DNA of 64,000 nt from Dallia pectoralis (GCA_029465975.1 CM055728.1:28655052-28719051), one strand, 5' to 3'. Shown: positions 11,336 to 24,879, numbered from the stretch's first letter. Translations and numbers: made by a program. Notes: generated from the sequence alone by a model not told the origin.

Positions 11336-14300
11336 GGTGAATGCGTGTATGAGAGAAAGAGACAGTGGGAGGGAAATTAGGGGCGACAAAAAAGAGAGTG
11401 AGGAAAGAGAGAGGGTGAGGAGAGGACATTTATGAAACAAATAAGAATTGAAAAACACTAGTCCAAATATAGAATAATAACAGTAATTATGGTTGTTTTA
11501 TGTACCTCAGTTATCATCACACACAGACACACAGAAAGACACAGGAACAACTCAGCTTTAGTGGGGAACCCCCTCCCCCAACCAAAATGAAGCAGAAAAG
11601 AGCAGGAAGAAGATCCTACCATCACAGGGACAGGAACTGACAAATCCCTTTTCTCAGGGCACTATCACACAGCATAGGAATCCAACGGTATATTTCTATC
11701 TTAAGATAATAGATAATACTTTAGATTAACGTACAGGGCCCGTCAACAAGCCTCGTCAAATATTTAGGCCAGATTATGGGAGTAATGTTTTTTCTAAATA
11801 ATGTTTAGGCCAGGTTTATGCGAGTGATGTTTATGTGAGTGTGAATGTGAGTAATGTTTAGGCTAGGTTTATGTGAATAATGTTCATGTGAGTGTGAATG
11901 TGAGTAATGTCTGTCAGTCAAGTAGTAAGTAGGCCAGGTATGTCAAACACACTGTAAAAAAAAACATTTTCTGCTCTGTTTGGGTGAGAACAGGGCACCA
12001 AGACAGAGTCCAAGACAGACAGAGAGGTTTCTGCTCAGCACGCAGAACTCTACAAAAAGCTTTCCTCTGAGCAGAACGCAAAACCCACAAATAATGCAGA
12101 AAGAAACCAACACACCTTAACTAAGCCCTCATCTACTGAGAGCCAGAGAACAGCCTAAACCAGCTGGCGTTGGGGTTCTGCAAAACCCCAAACACTTATG
12201 AGAAAACAAAAAGGAGAACACAGTGGCGGAATACCTGAACCGCAGTGACAAAATTACAGACTGACAAAATTACAGACACAACAAAATAATGTGACATGGA
12301 AGGGGCCCTTTTTAACTTGGTGCCAAATATATGACTGCACAAAGTATATGACATTAGATCAAACATCTCCTGTATATGTCGAGCAAAGCACCACAGTGCA
12401 ACAAGATTCAAAACCTGTAAACGAAACAAGCAGGCTTCATCTGTTACTATGTATTCCCTGGTGATTAAAACTAGCACATATGTGCATTGTTACAAGTGTG
12501 TACTCAGCAGCACCATTCCACCAGGGACAACTCTGATAAAATGAACGTGGGAAATGAGTTAGCATTAGTGTAGAAACCAAAACCCCTGAAAGAGAAATGA
12601 CATTCTACATGCAGAGTTCTGTGACAGTGGAATAATAATGTAAAACACCAAACACAACAGACAGACCAGAGTTAGGACTGTGAGCAAACTAAAGTAGGGG
12701 CCAGGATAACAATATTGGCCCCCACATTTGTTTTGTATGCAACCAACAGACATTTTCCAGGAAGACTGTTTATGCAAATAACCGAAGAGTGAATACTGTG
12801 GCTGTAGACATTCTAGACAGAAGTGCTTAGGTCCAATATTACAATGAGGAAGACACGTGATCTAAACTAAGTGTTAGCCACGGTATTATTTCTGGGACAA
12901 GACATAGCGCATTCAACATCTCAGAAACTGCTTACAACATAGGACATTCATAGACTACAGACTCTAGTCTAGAGTTACCAGAAAGTAGTGGGACACACAA
13001 AAAACCACAACGTGAGAAGCGGTCCTGTGGGAGAAGACACCTTGGTAATAACAGGAGAATGGCCAGACTCATTCGAGCAGTATTTGTGGCAGAAAGGTCT
13101 AAGTGTTTGGATTTTTGCACAGAACGGCCACACACAAAGGCCACAAATACTAAATCATCCACTCTTGACAGTGGTGGGCAGAAGTCCCTGTCTAAACACA
13201 CCCTGTAACTAACCTAAAAGTTGATCAAGTCAAAAGGGGGTCCTACATCAAGATAGATAGGTTTACCTGATAGTAATATAATTACCAGAAAGTGAATGTT
13301 GGGTGTATATTAATAAGACTGTAAAACCAACAGAACTTCAGCAATCAAACAATGTTCTTAAGGTTAATTAGAGAAGTTAGCATAAACAAAAATATATATT
13401 CAGCAATCATTGCATTATCCAATTAAGATGTTAGTAATGTGTAATGTAAACCAGAAATTGTATTTCAGATTTTTTTTCTTTATTTTTATGTAACGTAAAC
13501 AAAAGCCAACGAAGAATTCTAATGGAAATGTTACAAAGAGTGACAGAAAAACAAGCAAGACTTTAAAGCGAGGCCTGTTGTGACATGTTTATTACAAAGG
13601 TCACTAATTGCAACAACGATGCGAACCTAACCATCAGGCACTTATTTAATAACTGTGTCTTCCAGTAATACTGGATAGCTGGATAAGGAAACCAAAAGTC
13701 TACAAAAAAAACTGTTGTTTATCGTCTTGGTCCAGCACACAAAATAAATGAGACCGTTTTTAATCAAGAAATATACTTTTTTTAATCTACTAGAAGTATC
13801 CAAATTCTTTACCCAATTCTTTAGAGAATTTTAAGTAGTCTTCTGGCATGAATTCAGCTGTGGACAGGGCAGAGTATTTTCCTAAGTACTTGCTACGCAT
13901 AACAATTTCAAATTAAGTCACTGTAAAGAGATGACAAAGTAACATTTAATGCTGCCATTATGTGGCACCAAAAAAACATTCTTTAGCAGAGGTATAAATG
14001 TGGTAAAATGTATTGGAATATACAAAAGGCTTTTGACAGATTGGCTCACCAAGAAGCTTAGAAGAATTGACTAAAGTCTACCAAAGCGAATTGCTTCATT
14101 TGGGCTGTCTACAGTGGGCTACAAAAAAACTCTGTGTCTCTTCAAAAATACATGATATTTTTGCTACTCTTGGCTACGCTTCAATTTGTATTTTTTTTAT
14201 AGTGGCCGAGGAGAGACACAAAGATACAAATAGAGTGGATGAAAACAAATAAGCCTGACGCCTGTAATCTTCATAGTACACACATGCCAATTGTTAAGTG

Positions 14301-16344
14301 CTGTCAAAACGTCAATACATTTATTCCTGCTTAGTCATGAATCTCCGGAGGTTGTTTTGTTTTGTGTTTATATTTTCTGAGAATAGCATCGTGCCACTTT
14401 ACAGAGAGACATGTGGTTCCCGTGGAAACCGTGAGGTTGGAGAGGCATGGACATTCCAGAAGCAAACTCATAATTTAAGCACATTTGCTCAAACCCCTCT
14501 TGCTAACATTTGTCTTCGGAGGTCTGTGCAGATGCACACGGTCCTTTAAATCATTCTTTTTGGCAGCGGATTAAAGTTTGGTCTCAAGTCCATGCCCAAA
14601 GCAAGGAAACACGACACCATCCTGAAAAATGGCAAAACATTTGTACCAAAATGTTGTCTGTTTTTCCTGCCAACCAGGGTTTTAGATGCAGTATAACATT
14701 AGCTAGCTAGCTATGGTAAAGGAAGGGCCACTGCATTTGAACAAGCTAAAGATTACTCTGCAATTTGTTTTCGTAAGTAAGTAGACTTCTTCATGACACA
14801 ATGATGGTAGCAAAAGAAGAGGTATTACCTACTTCAGCTACGTCATCATATTTCCAGGGACAATATGAAGTAATTAGACCCAACTCAACACTTAAAAAAA
14901 AGTCCAAAACAGGGAAATATAAATGGGCAGTGTCTAAACGATTTGTCACAGAGTTTACAGAAGGCATAAACAACATAACAAAAAGCTTAGTAGTCGATGA
15001 GTTAACCGTAAACTAGTAGTGTACAGTGCAGGAAAACAACCCGGAAGCTTCCACACGCCAGGACCCAGGAATACTGCTCTAGACCACAGAGCCATTGTTT
15101 CGCCGATCCTCCCCCCTGCAACAAGTCAAGTCAGAGTTGTATTTCAGTCGCACCAAAAGCCTCCCGTGTGATTATCAAGTCGCAACAACTGGGTGTGAGA
15201 GACTGGCATGTGGGGGCGGTGAGAGTGCAGGAGGTATTGGCGGGAGGTGTTGGCACATGCCTATAGGAATCTGATGGGCCCCATACTGACAGACTGAAGG
15301 GTTGGTACCATAACACATGATTGACACCTAGTCACCTACCAAACCAAACACAGTCCTAGTCCACATTGTGTTTTTTTTAAGGGCCCAAAATAAGAAATGT
15401 CCAGATGAAATACGTACACTAGTTTCAGTTATTGTAAATGAGTCAAAAAAATTTAACAATATTCAAAATAAAACATAAAAATGTTGCGTTGGTTTAAAAA
15501 ATCTTCAGCACTGCATGGACCTTGAATCAAGGTCAAAGGTAGAACATGAACGATTGTTCGTATTCATATATTAATGTGTGCATTAAGTGACGTTAACAGC
15601 CTAGAACAAATTCCTAATTTGTTGTAAACAGACTTGGCAAATAAAACGATTTATAATTCGGATGCATCTCAGTCCATCGTGATTGGAATTGGTCCTAGGT
15701 GTGCTGACAGCACGTCAACATCGTGCCGGAGATTTCAGGTTGCCCCACTGACGCTGATTTAATAATTTGATTTCATAATTTCCAGGAGACTGGGTATTGA
15801 TGAGTAAGAGTGGATCTCCGCCGAGCCCAACTGAATCCACCAACTGCCACCAGTCCGGGAATCAGAGCCTTAATGATAAAGAAAAGGTGGAAGACTTCCA
15901 GGCAGTGACAGAACCAGGAAACAGGTTCCCCAACTATGCCCTGAAGGGGAGCACAGTGTTACAGTAACAATAAGGAACGCCCCCAATAAAAACCAACTGA
16001 CTGCTCTCAAACAGTGAGAACATGCATCTGGTCTGAAGGCTTTGACAACTTGATAAGAACAATGTATAGTCTCGTGTTGCAACATGCAGGTTAGGCTACA
16101 GCCGGGAATGACCGACTGTTGAGTCATTTAGCAACCGTTTCCATCCGCTAGCTAGCTACTTAAAGCAGCAATTGACAATATAGCTTTGCTCAGTGGGCAC
16201 AAAATCATCACCATCTTTTTCAGTTGCTTTTTCATGTTGCACTGGAATTCAATCCGGGAAGAGCTTACTGTATTCAGGTTCCTGTCCCAGAGCACTGACC
16301 ATCTAAGACCCCGGTCAGGGTTTGGACCTGAGAAGAGCTTATTT
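11328..16344. other. Unique non-coding DNA, probably dip2b intron 1
   Basis: About 5 kb without a recognised exon, RNA gene or array. Short open frames here show no family motifs and no convincing flanking splice sites. I looked on the minus strand for the second DIP2B coding exon and did not find it. Confidence 0.4.
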
Positions 16345-16884
16345 AGGCTCCTGTGGGCTGTTTCTACCAAGCTCCACCCCTTATTCACCAACATAACCCA
16401 GAAACTGAGACTGTTCCTACCAAGCACCACCCCTTATTCACCAACATAACCCATGAACAGAGACTGTTCCTACCAAGCACCACCCCTTATTCACCAACAT
16501 AACCCATGAACAGAGACTGTTCCTACCAAGCACCACCCCTTATTCACCAACATAACCCATGAACAGAGACTGTTCCTACCAAGCACCACCCCTTATTCAC
16601 CAACATAACCCAGAAACTGAGACTGGTCCTACCAAGCTCCACCCGTTATTCACCAACATAACCCACGAACAGAGACTGTTCCTACCAAGCACCACCCCTT
16701 ATTCACCAACATAACCCATGAACAGAGACTGTTCCTACCAAGCACCACCCCTTATTCACCAACATAACCCAGAAACTGAGACTGTTCCTACCAAGCACCA
16801 CCCCTTATTCACCAACATAACCCAGAAACTGAGACTGTTCCTACCAAGCTCCACCCCTTATTCACCAACATAACCCAGAAACAG
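16345..16884. repeat. 53-bp minisatellite, about 10 copies
   Basis: The unit runs GACTGTTCCTACCAAGCACC + ACCCCTTATTCACCAACATA + ACCCATGAACAGA. Copies alternate CATGAACAGA with CAGAAACTGA, so two subtypes are interspersed. Confidence 0.93.
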
Positions 16885-18006
16885 AAAGCTGTAGTAGTGA
16901 GAGCATTGTCGTCGTAAAAGTTAATGAGAGCATGTAAATTATTTAGCCTGAATGGAGTAGAGAAATACACACAGAGACACAGCCCTTGGTCCACACACAA
17001 AGAAAATAAATCTATGGATTAGAATATGTTGTAAAACATTCACTGCCCACATTCTACCAACTAGTTAATTATATTGCATCAAAGATGTCTGAATAAGTTT
17101 AATATATAGAAGAAATTCGGACAGAACTAGATCCTTCTGTAGCAGAAAATCCATTTGAACTAGATCATCCTTGCAATGAATCAGCCCAAAACAGAGAATT
17201 CAATAACAGAAAACTTGTCTAGATAAAATCATTATATTGCAAAGTGTTACAGATAAAGAGTAAAGAAGACAATGCCCAGCATCTTATTCTGTTGGAATGG
17301 CACAAAACACAGACAAGTTACATAAGGCATGCCCCTGCCTGAAAACAACAACTGTGTGTCAATCGGATACAGCACATATCAGTGTGATTTGGAACATGTT
17401 TTCTGGATGTATGTCGTCATAATAAAAGCTTCTGCCAAACATCTCTACTCAGTGACAACAAGTGCTTGTTCTAAAGCAACATCTGGTCCAAGAGTTAACA
17501 GGCCCCAAAGTATCGTGGCCTGTTGAGTGTGTAGGCTCTGAAAGAGAGGGTGTGGAGGGGGGTGCTTGGCTCAGCTTCAGCCTGGACATAATGCATCTCA
17601 CTCAGTTCTGAAGGCCTGGTTCCAATTCTTGGCCAGCGACCTCACCCTGCCTCTGAGCACAGGCCTGGGTTCCAATGCTGTTTCAAATATTTTCAGCCTA
17701 TATTTAACTACAGAGATTTGCCGATTATAATAAGGTTTGCAGCTTTTAATATTCAGTATTTAATTGGTTCATTAAAATACTGACGCTAATTTCACACAAT
17801 TTGAAATTAGTTCCAATGGTTATTGAAAACAGGTTTGATTATGCACACGCACGCACGCAGGCAGACATTTCCCCTCAGCTGTTCTACAAATGGAGGAAGT
17901 TTCAACATGGCTGGCAGGTCAAAGAACTGCGAACAACTTTGTTCTTCACAGTAAGTTAATCCTAACCCACCAGAGATGACAGATCACACTTGCCGAAGGG
18001 AACGTA
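16885..18006. other. Unique non-coding DNA, no feature seen
   Basis: No exon, RNA gene or array is recognised on either strand. Probable dip2b intron 1. Confidence 0.4.
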
Positions 18007-18014
18007 GGCTCAAC

Positions 18015-18814
18015 TAGGGCTGGACGATTTTGGCTAAAATCATAATCGCGATTAATTGAACGCAAAGTTACCTCGATTACGATTATTGAACGATTATTTA
18101 ACAACAACAAAAATTCTCATCACTGGCAGGGCTTATACTGTAAATATGTTCACGGTTATTTTTTCTAATGAATAAGTGCATAATCCTATCTTTGTGATTC
18201 TAAAATAAGGAAACACACATAGCTATTAACAAATAGTAACAAATGGCGTCAGTTATTTCTTTCCATCTTCTTGAATCCTTTTCATATTGTGTAGCATTTG
18301 TAAATGATTGTGTTATGGACACCTGCTTTGTGGAGGCACTTGTTGCTGGGCGTTTGTCAGCCTCTCTTTTTTTGAGCCATGCACTGTTCATATTCGGTCA
18401 TGTGATTGCGCTCCAAGTGTTTCTAACAGATTGCTGGTATTACCTTTGGTCGCTATAACAGTTTTTCTGCAGTGTTTGCATTTGACATGAGTTTGTTCGG
18501 TTTCGTCTTTATTGAAGCCAAAATGTGCCCAAACGACGGACACTGCGTGTTTCTTTGAAACCAGCGGCTCGAGTTGCTGAGTTGACGCTGTGTTTGAGTT
18601 CTCCTCCATGTTGCTTCTATGTCGCAGACTGGATGGGGCGGAGCCAAGTGACTACACACGCGGTAATATGTTTAAAGGGGAAAGTACATTAACACACAGT
18701 GGGCGGAAATATTAATAGGATTAAAAAAACGAAATAACCGACATGGTAAAATTACGTCGGTTTTAGGCTCTGAATTTCGGTTTCGATTACGTTTCGATTA
18801 ATCATCCAGCCCTA
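18015..18814 (-). mobile_element. Non-autonomous hAT transposon with BED-finger remnant and intact target-site duplication
   Basis: The ends TAGGGCTGGACGAT (18015) and ATCATCCAGCCCTA (to 18814) are perfect terminal inverted repeats. The 8-bp GGCTCAAC occurs at 18007-18014 and again at 18815-18822, the target-site duplication size expected for hAT elements. On the minus strand near 18400-18609 a frame begins MEENSNTASTQQ and reads VWAHFGFNKDETEQ ... CKHCRK ... GNTSNLLETL, a BED zinc finger as found in hAT and ZBED proteins. The hAT catalytic and dimerisation regions are missing, so this is an internally deleted copy needing enzyme from elsewhere. Confidence 0.88.
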
Positions 18815-18822
18815 GGCTCAAC

Positions 18823-19334
18823 CTAACCTACCGTGATCACAGATCAGACCTACCTGAGGGGAGAGACAGTAGACTCAACCTGACCTACCATGATCACAGA
18901 TTACACCTGCCTGCCAGCTCCGCCTGGGCAAACTAACTCAAGCACATCTCAAAGCTTTCATGAAAGCAAGGCCGTCAAGTTTTTAACTGAAAAGGTGAAA
19001 AACGCAAACCGTTTAATTAACCGCGGCGCAAAAACATTACTGAAGTGGTGAAGTGAATGGGCATGTTTATAAAAAATGTAGAGTTGGACGATCATGAATC
19101 TCACCTATAACATTTGCTGTTGACGCTCTGACCTTTGACCAGGTGGCATGCACATATAACAGCGCTCAGTATTTACAATGACTACATGAGGGGGTCTTCC
19201 ATTTCAAAGAGCATAATTCTCTGCCTGCCTACAGACCTACTTGGAAACTAGGTCCGCGGTCTGCCAAAAAACCCGGATGACAGCATACCAAAGAGTTTCT
19301 CAGACTGGGCTCATCTGGGGCGTTCATCTGGGGC
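18823..19334. other. Unique non-coding DNA, no feature seen
   Basis: The sequence to the right of the hAT element shows no exon or array. Short repeats of the phrase CTCAACCT...CCTACC flank 18830-18890. Confidence 0.35.
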
Positions 19335-19364
19335 GTGGTTATGCCGTTCCCCCGGCATAACCAC
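19335..19364. repeat. 12-bp perfect hairpin beside a minisatellite
   Basis: GTGGTTATGCCG at 19335-19346 is the exact reverse complement of CGGCATAACCAC at 19353-19364, with the 6-nt loop TTCCCC. The 30-bp array begins immediately to the right. Confidence 0.9.
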
Positions 19365-19366
19365 AC

Positions 19367-19852
19367 CTGGCCCATTTGGGTCTGGATACTGTTCGCCTGG
19401 CCCATTTGGGTATGGATACTGTTCCCTGGCCCATTTGGGTATGGATACTGTTCCGCTGGCCCATTTGGGTCTGGATACTGTTCCGCTGGCCCATTTGGGT
19501 CTGAATACTGTTCGGCTGGCCCATTTGGGTCTGGATACTGTTCCGCTGGCCCATTTGGGTCTGGATACTGTTCCGCTGGCCCATTTGGGTCTGGATACTG
19601 TTCCGCTGGCCCATTTTGGTCTGGATACTGTTCGGCTGGCCCATTTTGGTCTGGATACTGTTCCGCTGGCCCATTTGGGTCTGGATACTGTTCCGCTGGC
19701 CCATTTGGGTCTGGATACTGTTCCGCTGGCCCATTTGGGTCTGGATACTGTTCCCCTGGCCCATTTGGGTCTGGATACTGTTCCCCTGGCCCATTTGGGT
19801 CTGGATACTGTTCCCCTGGCCCATTTGGGTCTGGATACTGTTCCCCTGGTGT
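19367..19852. repeat. 30-bp minisatellite, about 16 copies
   Basis: The unit is GGCCCATTTGGGTCTGGATA + CTGTTCCGCT. Variants are ordered in blocks: TTCCGCT in the middle, TTCCCCT in the last copies, GTATGGATA at the left. All frames are open because 30 is divisible by three; none is a gene. Confidence 0.95.
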
Positions 19853-22594
19853 GACGACCAATGGACAACCAGGCTGTTACTGTATCAGCATCCACCAGCT
19901 GACTGGTCAGTCTGCCTAGTCAGGAAGTACACAGGCAATAATCTGGACTCTCGTTCACATACTGCCTAAAGAAGCAGTCTGTAAAACAGGTCCCCAGCAC
20001 ACCCACCCAGTGGTCGGGACTTGCTCAAGATAACAACTCTCTCAGAAATAAAAGAATATAAATGATGCAAAAGACAAAAAACAGATTTGGACAACTGGAC
20101 TCTGACAGGCCATCCCAACATACCAAGAATAATACAAGGAGAACCCTTCACGTGTAATCACTGTGAACCCCTGCTGATAAAGGCAGATACCCAGACAAGG
20201 AGAAAAATGTATATGCTTCTCCAGACACCGAAAGGAGAGGGGACATTTCTGAACTACCAATTAGGAAAAACAGCAGCTAGCTGGGTCAGTCACGCCTTAA
20301 CGTCAGCCTGAACAACTACACAGCACAGGGGGACTCTGAACGCGCGCACACACACACACACACACAGAGACACACACACACACTCACGCCATCTATCTAA
20401 CTATGTCTGACCGCTCCCTTCCCTTCCAATAAGAGCAGCTCATTCCACTGCGGCACACACAGTCTGTGTACTAAATGGAAGCCTAAGTCAGCCCGACACA
20501 GTGCACTACCCCTAGTGGAAATAAGTGCACTAGAAAGACAAATGCAGCTGTCATTTGGGACACGGTCAAAGCCTCCATTTGAATGGCCTACTGAACACCA
20601 TCACGGCTGTGACCAGCTGACTGGGGTTCATTGTGTCCACTGTAAACTGGGGGCTACACACACACACACACACACACACAGCCTGTTATTTAAGGGGCCA
20701 CTTGGCTTGCCTCTGTTCTCTCCCAAGTAACCCAACAACAGCCATTTCCGATATGGCGCTGTTCTGTTCTGTGGTTGGGTTTGTTACGAACGGGGCAGGC
20801 AGGGTGGAGGGGTGCAAAATATAGTTCTTTGTGTGACTCCGTTAAAATGTCGGTTGCATTGAACAGAACTCCGGCGTTGCTCTGCAAGAGTCAGTGGGCC
20901 TGTACTGTTGGACAGAGCCTGCGAGTCACCCAGAAGTTAGCACACTGAATCTGGGCAAGGGTGGTCCCATCAGGGACAAGCTGTGTTGTAAAGGAAGGGT
21001 CCGGATGAAATTGATCACGCAACACACAATACATTAGATTCAAATAAAAATACGTTCTACTTGATGATCGTGCTATAAAGCCTTTGTTACATGCTGGCAA
21101 GGGTTGTTATTAGAGTTGGTTAGCAGATGATGAAGCCAGCAGTGTTGTCCATCTGAATGTATCCAGCAAACAGGTGTTTTCAATGTGGTCACATGGGCAG
21201 ATTTAAAGTAGTAGCGGACATCCCCTCGGATAACCTATATGGGGCCAGACTGTGAATGACATTGTGGTAAAAGCAGACTTGTCAAAGCAAATTACATTTC
21301 AATGTGACTGACTGTCAACCACAACACAGAGAATCTAGTATCCCTGCATACATGTGTCCAATGTCCACTCCAAAAAAAAATACAGAAATGAAATCAGAAA
21401 CCTGCGCATAAACGAAAATAAGCAGGTTTCTCAGAGTCTCAAAAATGAAAACAGTGACTATCAGCTTGCAAAAATCTTTTAGAATGACTTTGAGTGAGTC
21501 GGTTTAGACTTTTGATTGACCAGCTGAAAGAGATGCGACGAATGTTACCTCAGAATGACATGCCTCTCTGACTCAGCCGATCCAGAGACACACACAGAGG
21601 CAAAGGTGACCATCAGGTGAAGCCACGCATATGACTGTATCATGTCACAGCCTGTCCATTATCATGCGGTTGTATTACAGCAACATATACAGAGCAGTGT
21701 TCCACCCCGGTTTCCACAACATCTGAGCTGATAATTAACATAAATGAGCTTTTTCAAACGGGTAATTATCAAAATCAGGTCTACATGATGAATTGAGTGA
21801 AAACATCCAAAAGCAGGGTAGGAGACATGCCGTTCGCAGACCATACATGAGAGCGTACATAATCGTACTCTCCTTCGTGTTTGTTAAGGTTAATACCCAG
21901 CAAAAACGTCCCAAGAACTTCAGGAGGTTGTCGTGACCACTCAGCAAATCATGAGGCACATGTTTCCTGGCTAGTCGTTCCCACACGAGTTGCAGATTGT
22001 GCAATGCAGAATTACACCCATGACATGAACATACCCGTGCCTGACACCCGTCCCTGACATGGTGGTAAGGGTGTCCACGATTGCTAAACGGGGGGGAAAA
22101 AACAAAGGCTTCGACAAGACAAAGCTGTCATATTTTTTGACATGGTTGACTTTGACAATCCATTATGAATAGGGACAGATAGCCAGCCTCTCGAAATGCA
22201 AAAGTAAACAACAAATTACATTATTTAATTAAACGATGTACCCCATAGCCAACGACATTTAGCGCAGACGTGTCCGGGATCTCATACAGCGCGTGCACCG
22301 AGTCTCTTTCAACGGTTTTTCGTTTCGATGGTAATGTGTTAGCAGAAAGGTGTTGCTAACTGGCTAGCCACACAGACATTGGCTGAGGGCGACTGTCTGT
22401 GGCAACATTACCAACTCAAAATATTGCTATATTCGTCTTATGTACTAATAGAGATACATAATAATACACGCTGCTGCCAATTTGTCAGAGACCGGTTGGT
22501 GCTAGCTAGCCTGCTTCATATGGTGAATTTGAATTCACTCCCCTAGCTAGCTAGCCCCATCCACACCAAATCCACCCCCTTCAACCCTCTGTAC
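19853..22594 (-). other. dip2b: Proximal part of dip2b intron 1
   Basis: Intron sequence directly downstream of the dip2b first coding exon. It contains short CA repeats at about 20347-20388 and 20656-20680. No exon or regulatory element is recognised. Confidence 0.5.
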
Positions 22595-22679
22595 CTTCCG
22601 ATAGCTCTAATTCCAACTCCGCCAAATGGTCGCGAACCTCTTTCGGTATGCCGGAGAGATCCATGCCACGGTCCGCCAT
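22595..22679 (-). CDS. dip2b: DIP2B (disco-interacting protein 2 homolog B), first coding exon
   Basis: DIP2 proteins are large proteins with an N-terminal DMAP1-binding domain and two adenylate-forming (AMP-binding-like) domains; DIP2B is linked to DNA methylation and lipid or acyl-chain metabolism. Only the start is in this window. The minus strand from the ATG at 22679 encodes 28 residues beginning MADRGMDLSG and ending HLAELELELSE, then one G of a split codon before the donor CGGAAG|GTACAG. The peptide matches the vertebrate DIP2B start, in which MAERG and the run AELELELSEG are conserved and lead into the DMAP1-binding domain. The ATG has G at -3 and G at +4. The remaining exons must lie left of the window or unseen in the left 22 kb. 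DIP2A and DIP2C are alternatives, but the residues fit B best. The copy (a or b) cannot be assigned. Confidence 0.85.
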
Positions 22680-22830
22680 GACTTGAAAACAAGAAAAAGA
22701 GAGTTCTCTCTAAGGGAAACGAAATCTGTTATTTGCCAGGATACTCCATTTAATAGGCGAAACATTCAGTTGAAGAGGAGCGACAATCCATCCGGCCGAC
22801 TGCTCCCTCCGCCATAATGGGGAGATGGGC

Positions 22831-22842
22831 GATCACGTGATC
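22831..22842. promoter_or_regulatory. Palindromic E-box upstream of dip2b
   Basis: GATCACGTGATC is a perfect 12-bp palindrome around CACGTG, about 155 bp upstream of the dip2b ATG. It sits inside a wider inverted repeat (GGGAGAT ... ATCTCCC). TCACGTGA sites in vertebrate promoters bind USF, MYC/MAX or TFE-type bHLH-ZIP factors. The promoter role is inferred from position. Confidence 0.5.
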
Positions 22843-24049
22843 TCCCATCACATACCAGCGGCCAGTCAGTTAACTGCACCCAAAAACAGGTAATACGAAC
22901 AGCTAGAGACATACAGCATGCACTCCATCTGGTGTTGCCCTGAACACGCTACAACTTCTGTAATCAGCCATTGTCATTAAAGCAACGTTGGAGTTTCAAC
23001 TTTGTCGCTGAATAAATAAAGTCAATTAAAATAACTTGGATAGCGCAGTTACGAAATAAAAAAAAACTGTTTATGTATGATTACACTAAAAATATAACCT
23101 CACCATACCATGTCACCTCACATTTCAAATAGTTTCTTGTGAATCGTAGATTAGAATGCATGAGATGAGCGTTTCAATGAAAATCGCCATTTACCTCTAG
23201 TACAGCCACACACCGACACCAATAGTTTTACTTGGTGCAATGGTGAAATCATGCAAGAACAATTAAGTCATTTAAAGAGACTCTAAAAAGAGTTTTGTAG
23301 ACATGTGAGACAAAGATCACCATGCACTAGAGTAACAGCAACATGAAAGCATGGAGAAAGAATTATATTAAATTATGGTATTGTCTCAAAGCCCTCGTCT
23401 CAAAGCCCTTGATGTGCATAAACTCTGTTGTTACTTTCTCTTAGGGGTTTCTGGCTGGGTCTCTGTTAGAGAAATTAGTGACAACTACTGACGTAAAAAA
23501 AATAGCTTTAGAAAATACATTTGATCGACTGATTGATTGAGGGTCTAACACAAAGCATAATGTTGAATGTTTAGGCATGGATCCTTTCACATACTATGGA
23601 AATCAGACATAAGCATTTGAGAGAAGAACTAGAGAAAGAGAAACACCTAATGTCTAAAAAACTTGCAATCATTCAAAAAAGGTTGACATCAATTAAAGTA
23701 TTTTGTTTAATTAAAATTGTTGCACGGTAAGTGTTCATAGTAGTTCCACTTGGACATGCATGGAAAATGAAATATATTCATATAATACAGTTATATACAG
23801 TACAACGAAGGGCCATTCCAACATTTGTTTTATGGGAGTGCGAATAAACAATTAAAATAACTCAATAGGTAACTTCTACGTCATACGTAATAATATTTAT
23901 TTCCTTATACACTTCTTGACTTGTTTAAAACAAATGTTAATATTTTGAGTAAAAAACAACAAACAATTGATTTCCATGAAACCGATGCAAAATAACTTAG
24001 TCAATTTTTAAGTAATCGTTCCAGCTGTAGAATTAAAACCATGAAGGGG
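22843..24049. other. dip2b upstream / atf7 downstream intergenic DNA
   Basis: AT-rich unique sequence. A decayed retroelement-like tail (GGGGTTTCTGGCTGGGTCTC ... CATTTGATCGACTGATTGAT) is at 23440-23541, related to 1370-1505. No gene is seen. Confidence 0.45.
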
Positions 24050-24300
24050 GAATATTCTAATAGAATTAGAACCATGATTGGGGTACATTCTAATAGAATT
24101 AGAACCATGATTGGGGTATATTCTAATAGAATTAGAATCATGATTAGTGTATATTCTAATAAAATTAGAACCATGATTGGGATATGTTCTAACAGAATTA
24201 GAACCATGATTGGGGTATATTCTAATAGAATTAGAACTATGATTGAGGTACATTCTAATAGAATTAGAACCATGATTAGTGTATATTCTAATAGAGTCAG
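24050..24300. repeat. 33-bp AT-rich minisatellite, about 8 copies
   Basis: The unit is ATTCTAATAGAATTAGAACC + ATGATTGGGGTAY. The internal ATTCTAATAGAAT is nearly palindromic. The frames on both strands are artefacts. Confidence 0.93.
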
Positions 24301-24879
24301 AGAAATGATTCTAATACCATGGTTCACAGTCCAGCTGATACAAACAGGGAGGTTTACCCATTTTTATTGGGTCCCTATTTTTCCTTCTATGTGATTGTAG
24401 ATGATACCTCAACATCGTTTTAAATATTTGGTTTTGTTCGAAAGACACATTGGTTATCAATTGCCACTTAAAATGGTTTATCATAGTGTGTCTAATGTAT
24501 GTTTAAAATCCTCCAAAATTACTACAAACCAACTCATTATATATCACAAAGAAATTCTTAATGTCTACCAAATGGGGAAATGTAAGGCAGGGTTCACTAG
24601 AAAGTATGAACGAATGGGTGAACATTACAGTTTTGAAAAGGAAAATAATGTTTTTCTAAAACAAATACATTTCTATAACTCATAATTATGACAACAATTT
24701 ATATTATAGAGAATGCGTTTCTATGACACAGGGTTTGCATATAGTCCTCCTGACAACAGCACGCAATTAAAATAAAAAATAAAAGCCAAGAGAAAAGTGC
24801 CAACAACAAACATGAAAGCAAATAATGTTTTCCCCATTTTCAATGAACACATTTTCTTTTTGCAAGAGCCTGTGTGCAG
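24301..24879. other. Intergenic DNA, no gene recognised
   Basis: AT-rich. A 94-codon open frame at 24401-24685 (plus) has no recognisable motif and no supporting context. Confidence 0.35.

Noticed and set aside
14067..15016. Several 60-83-codon plus frames
   Set aside because: No motifs, AT-rich composition and no splice support.
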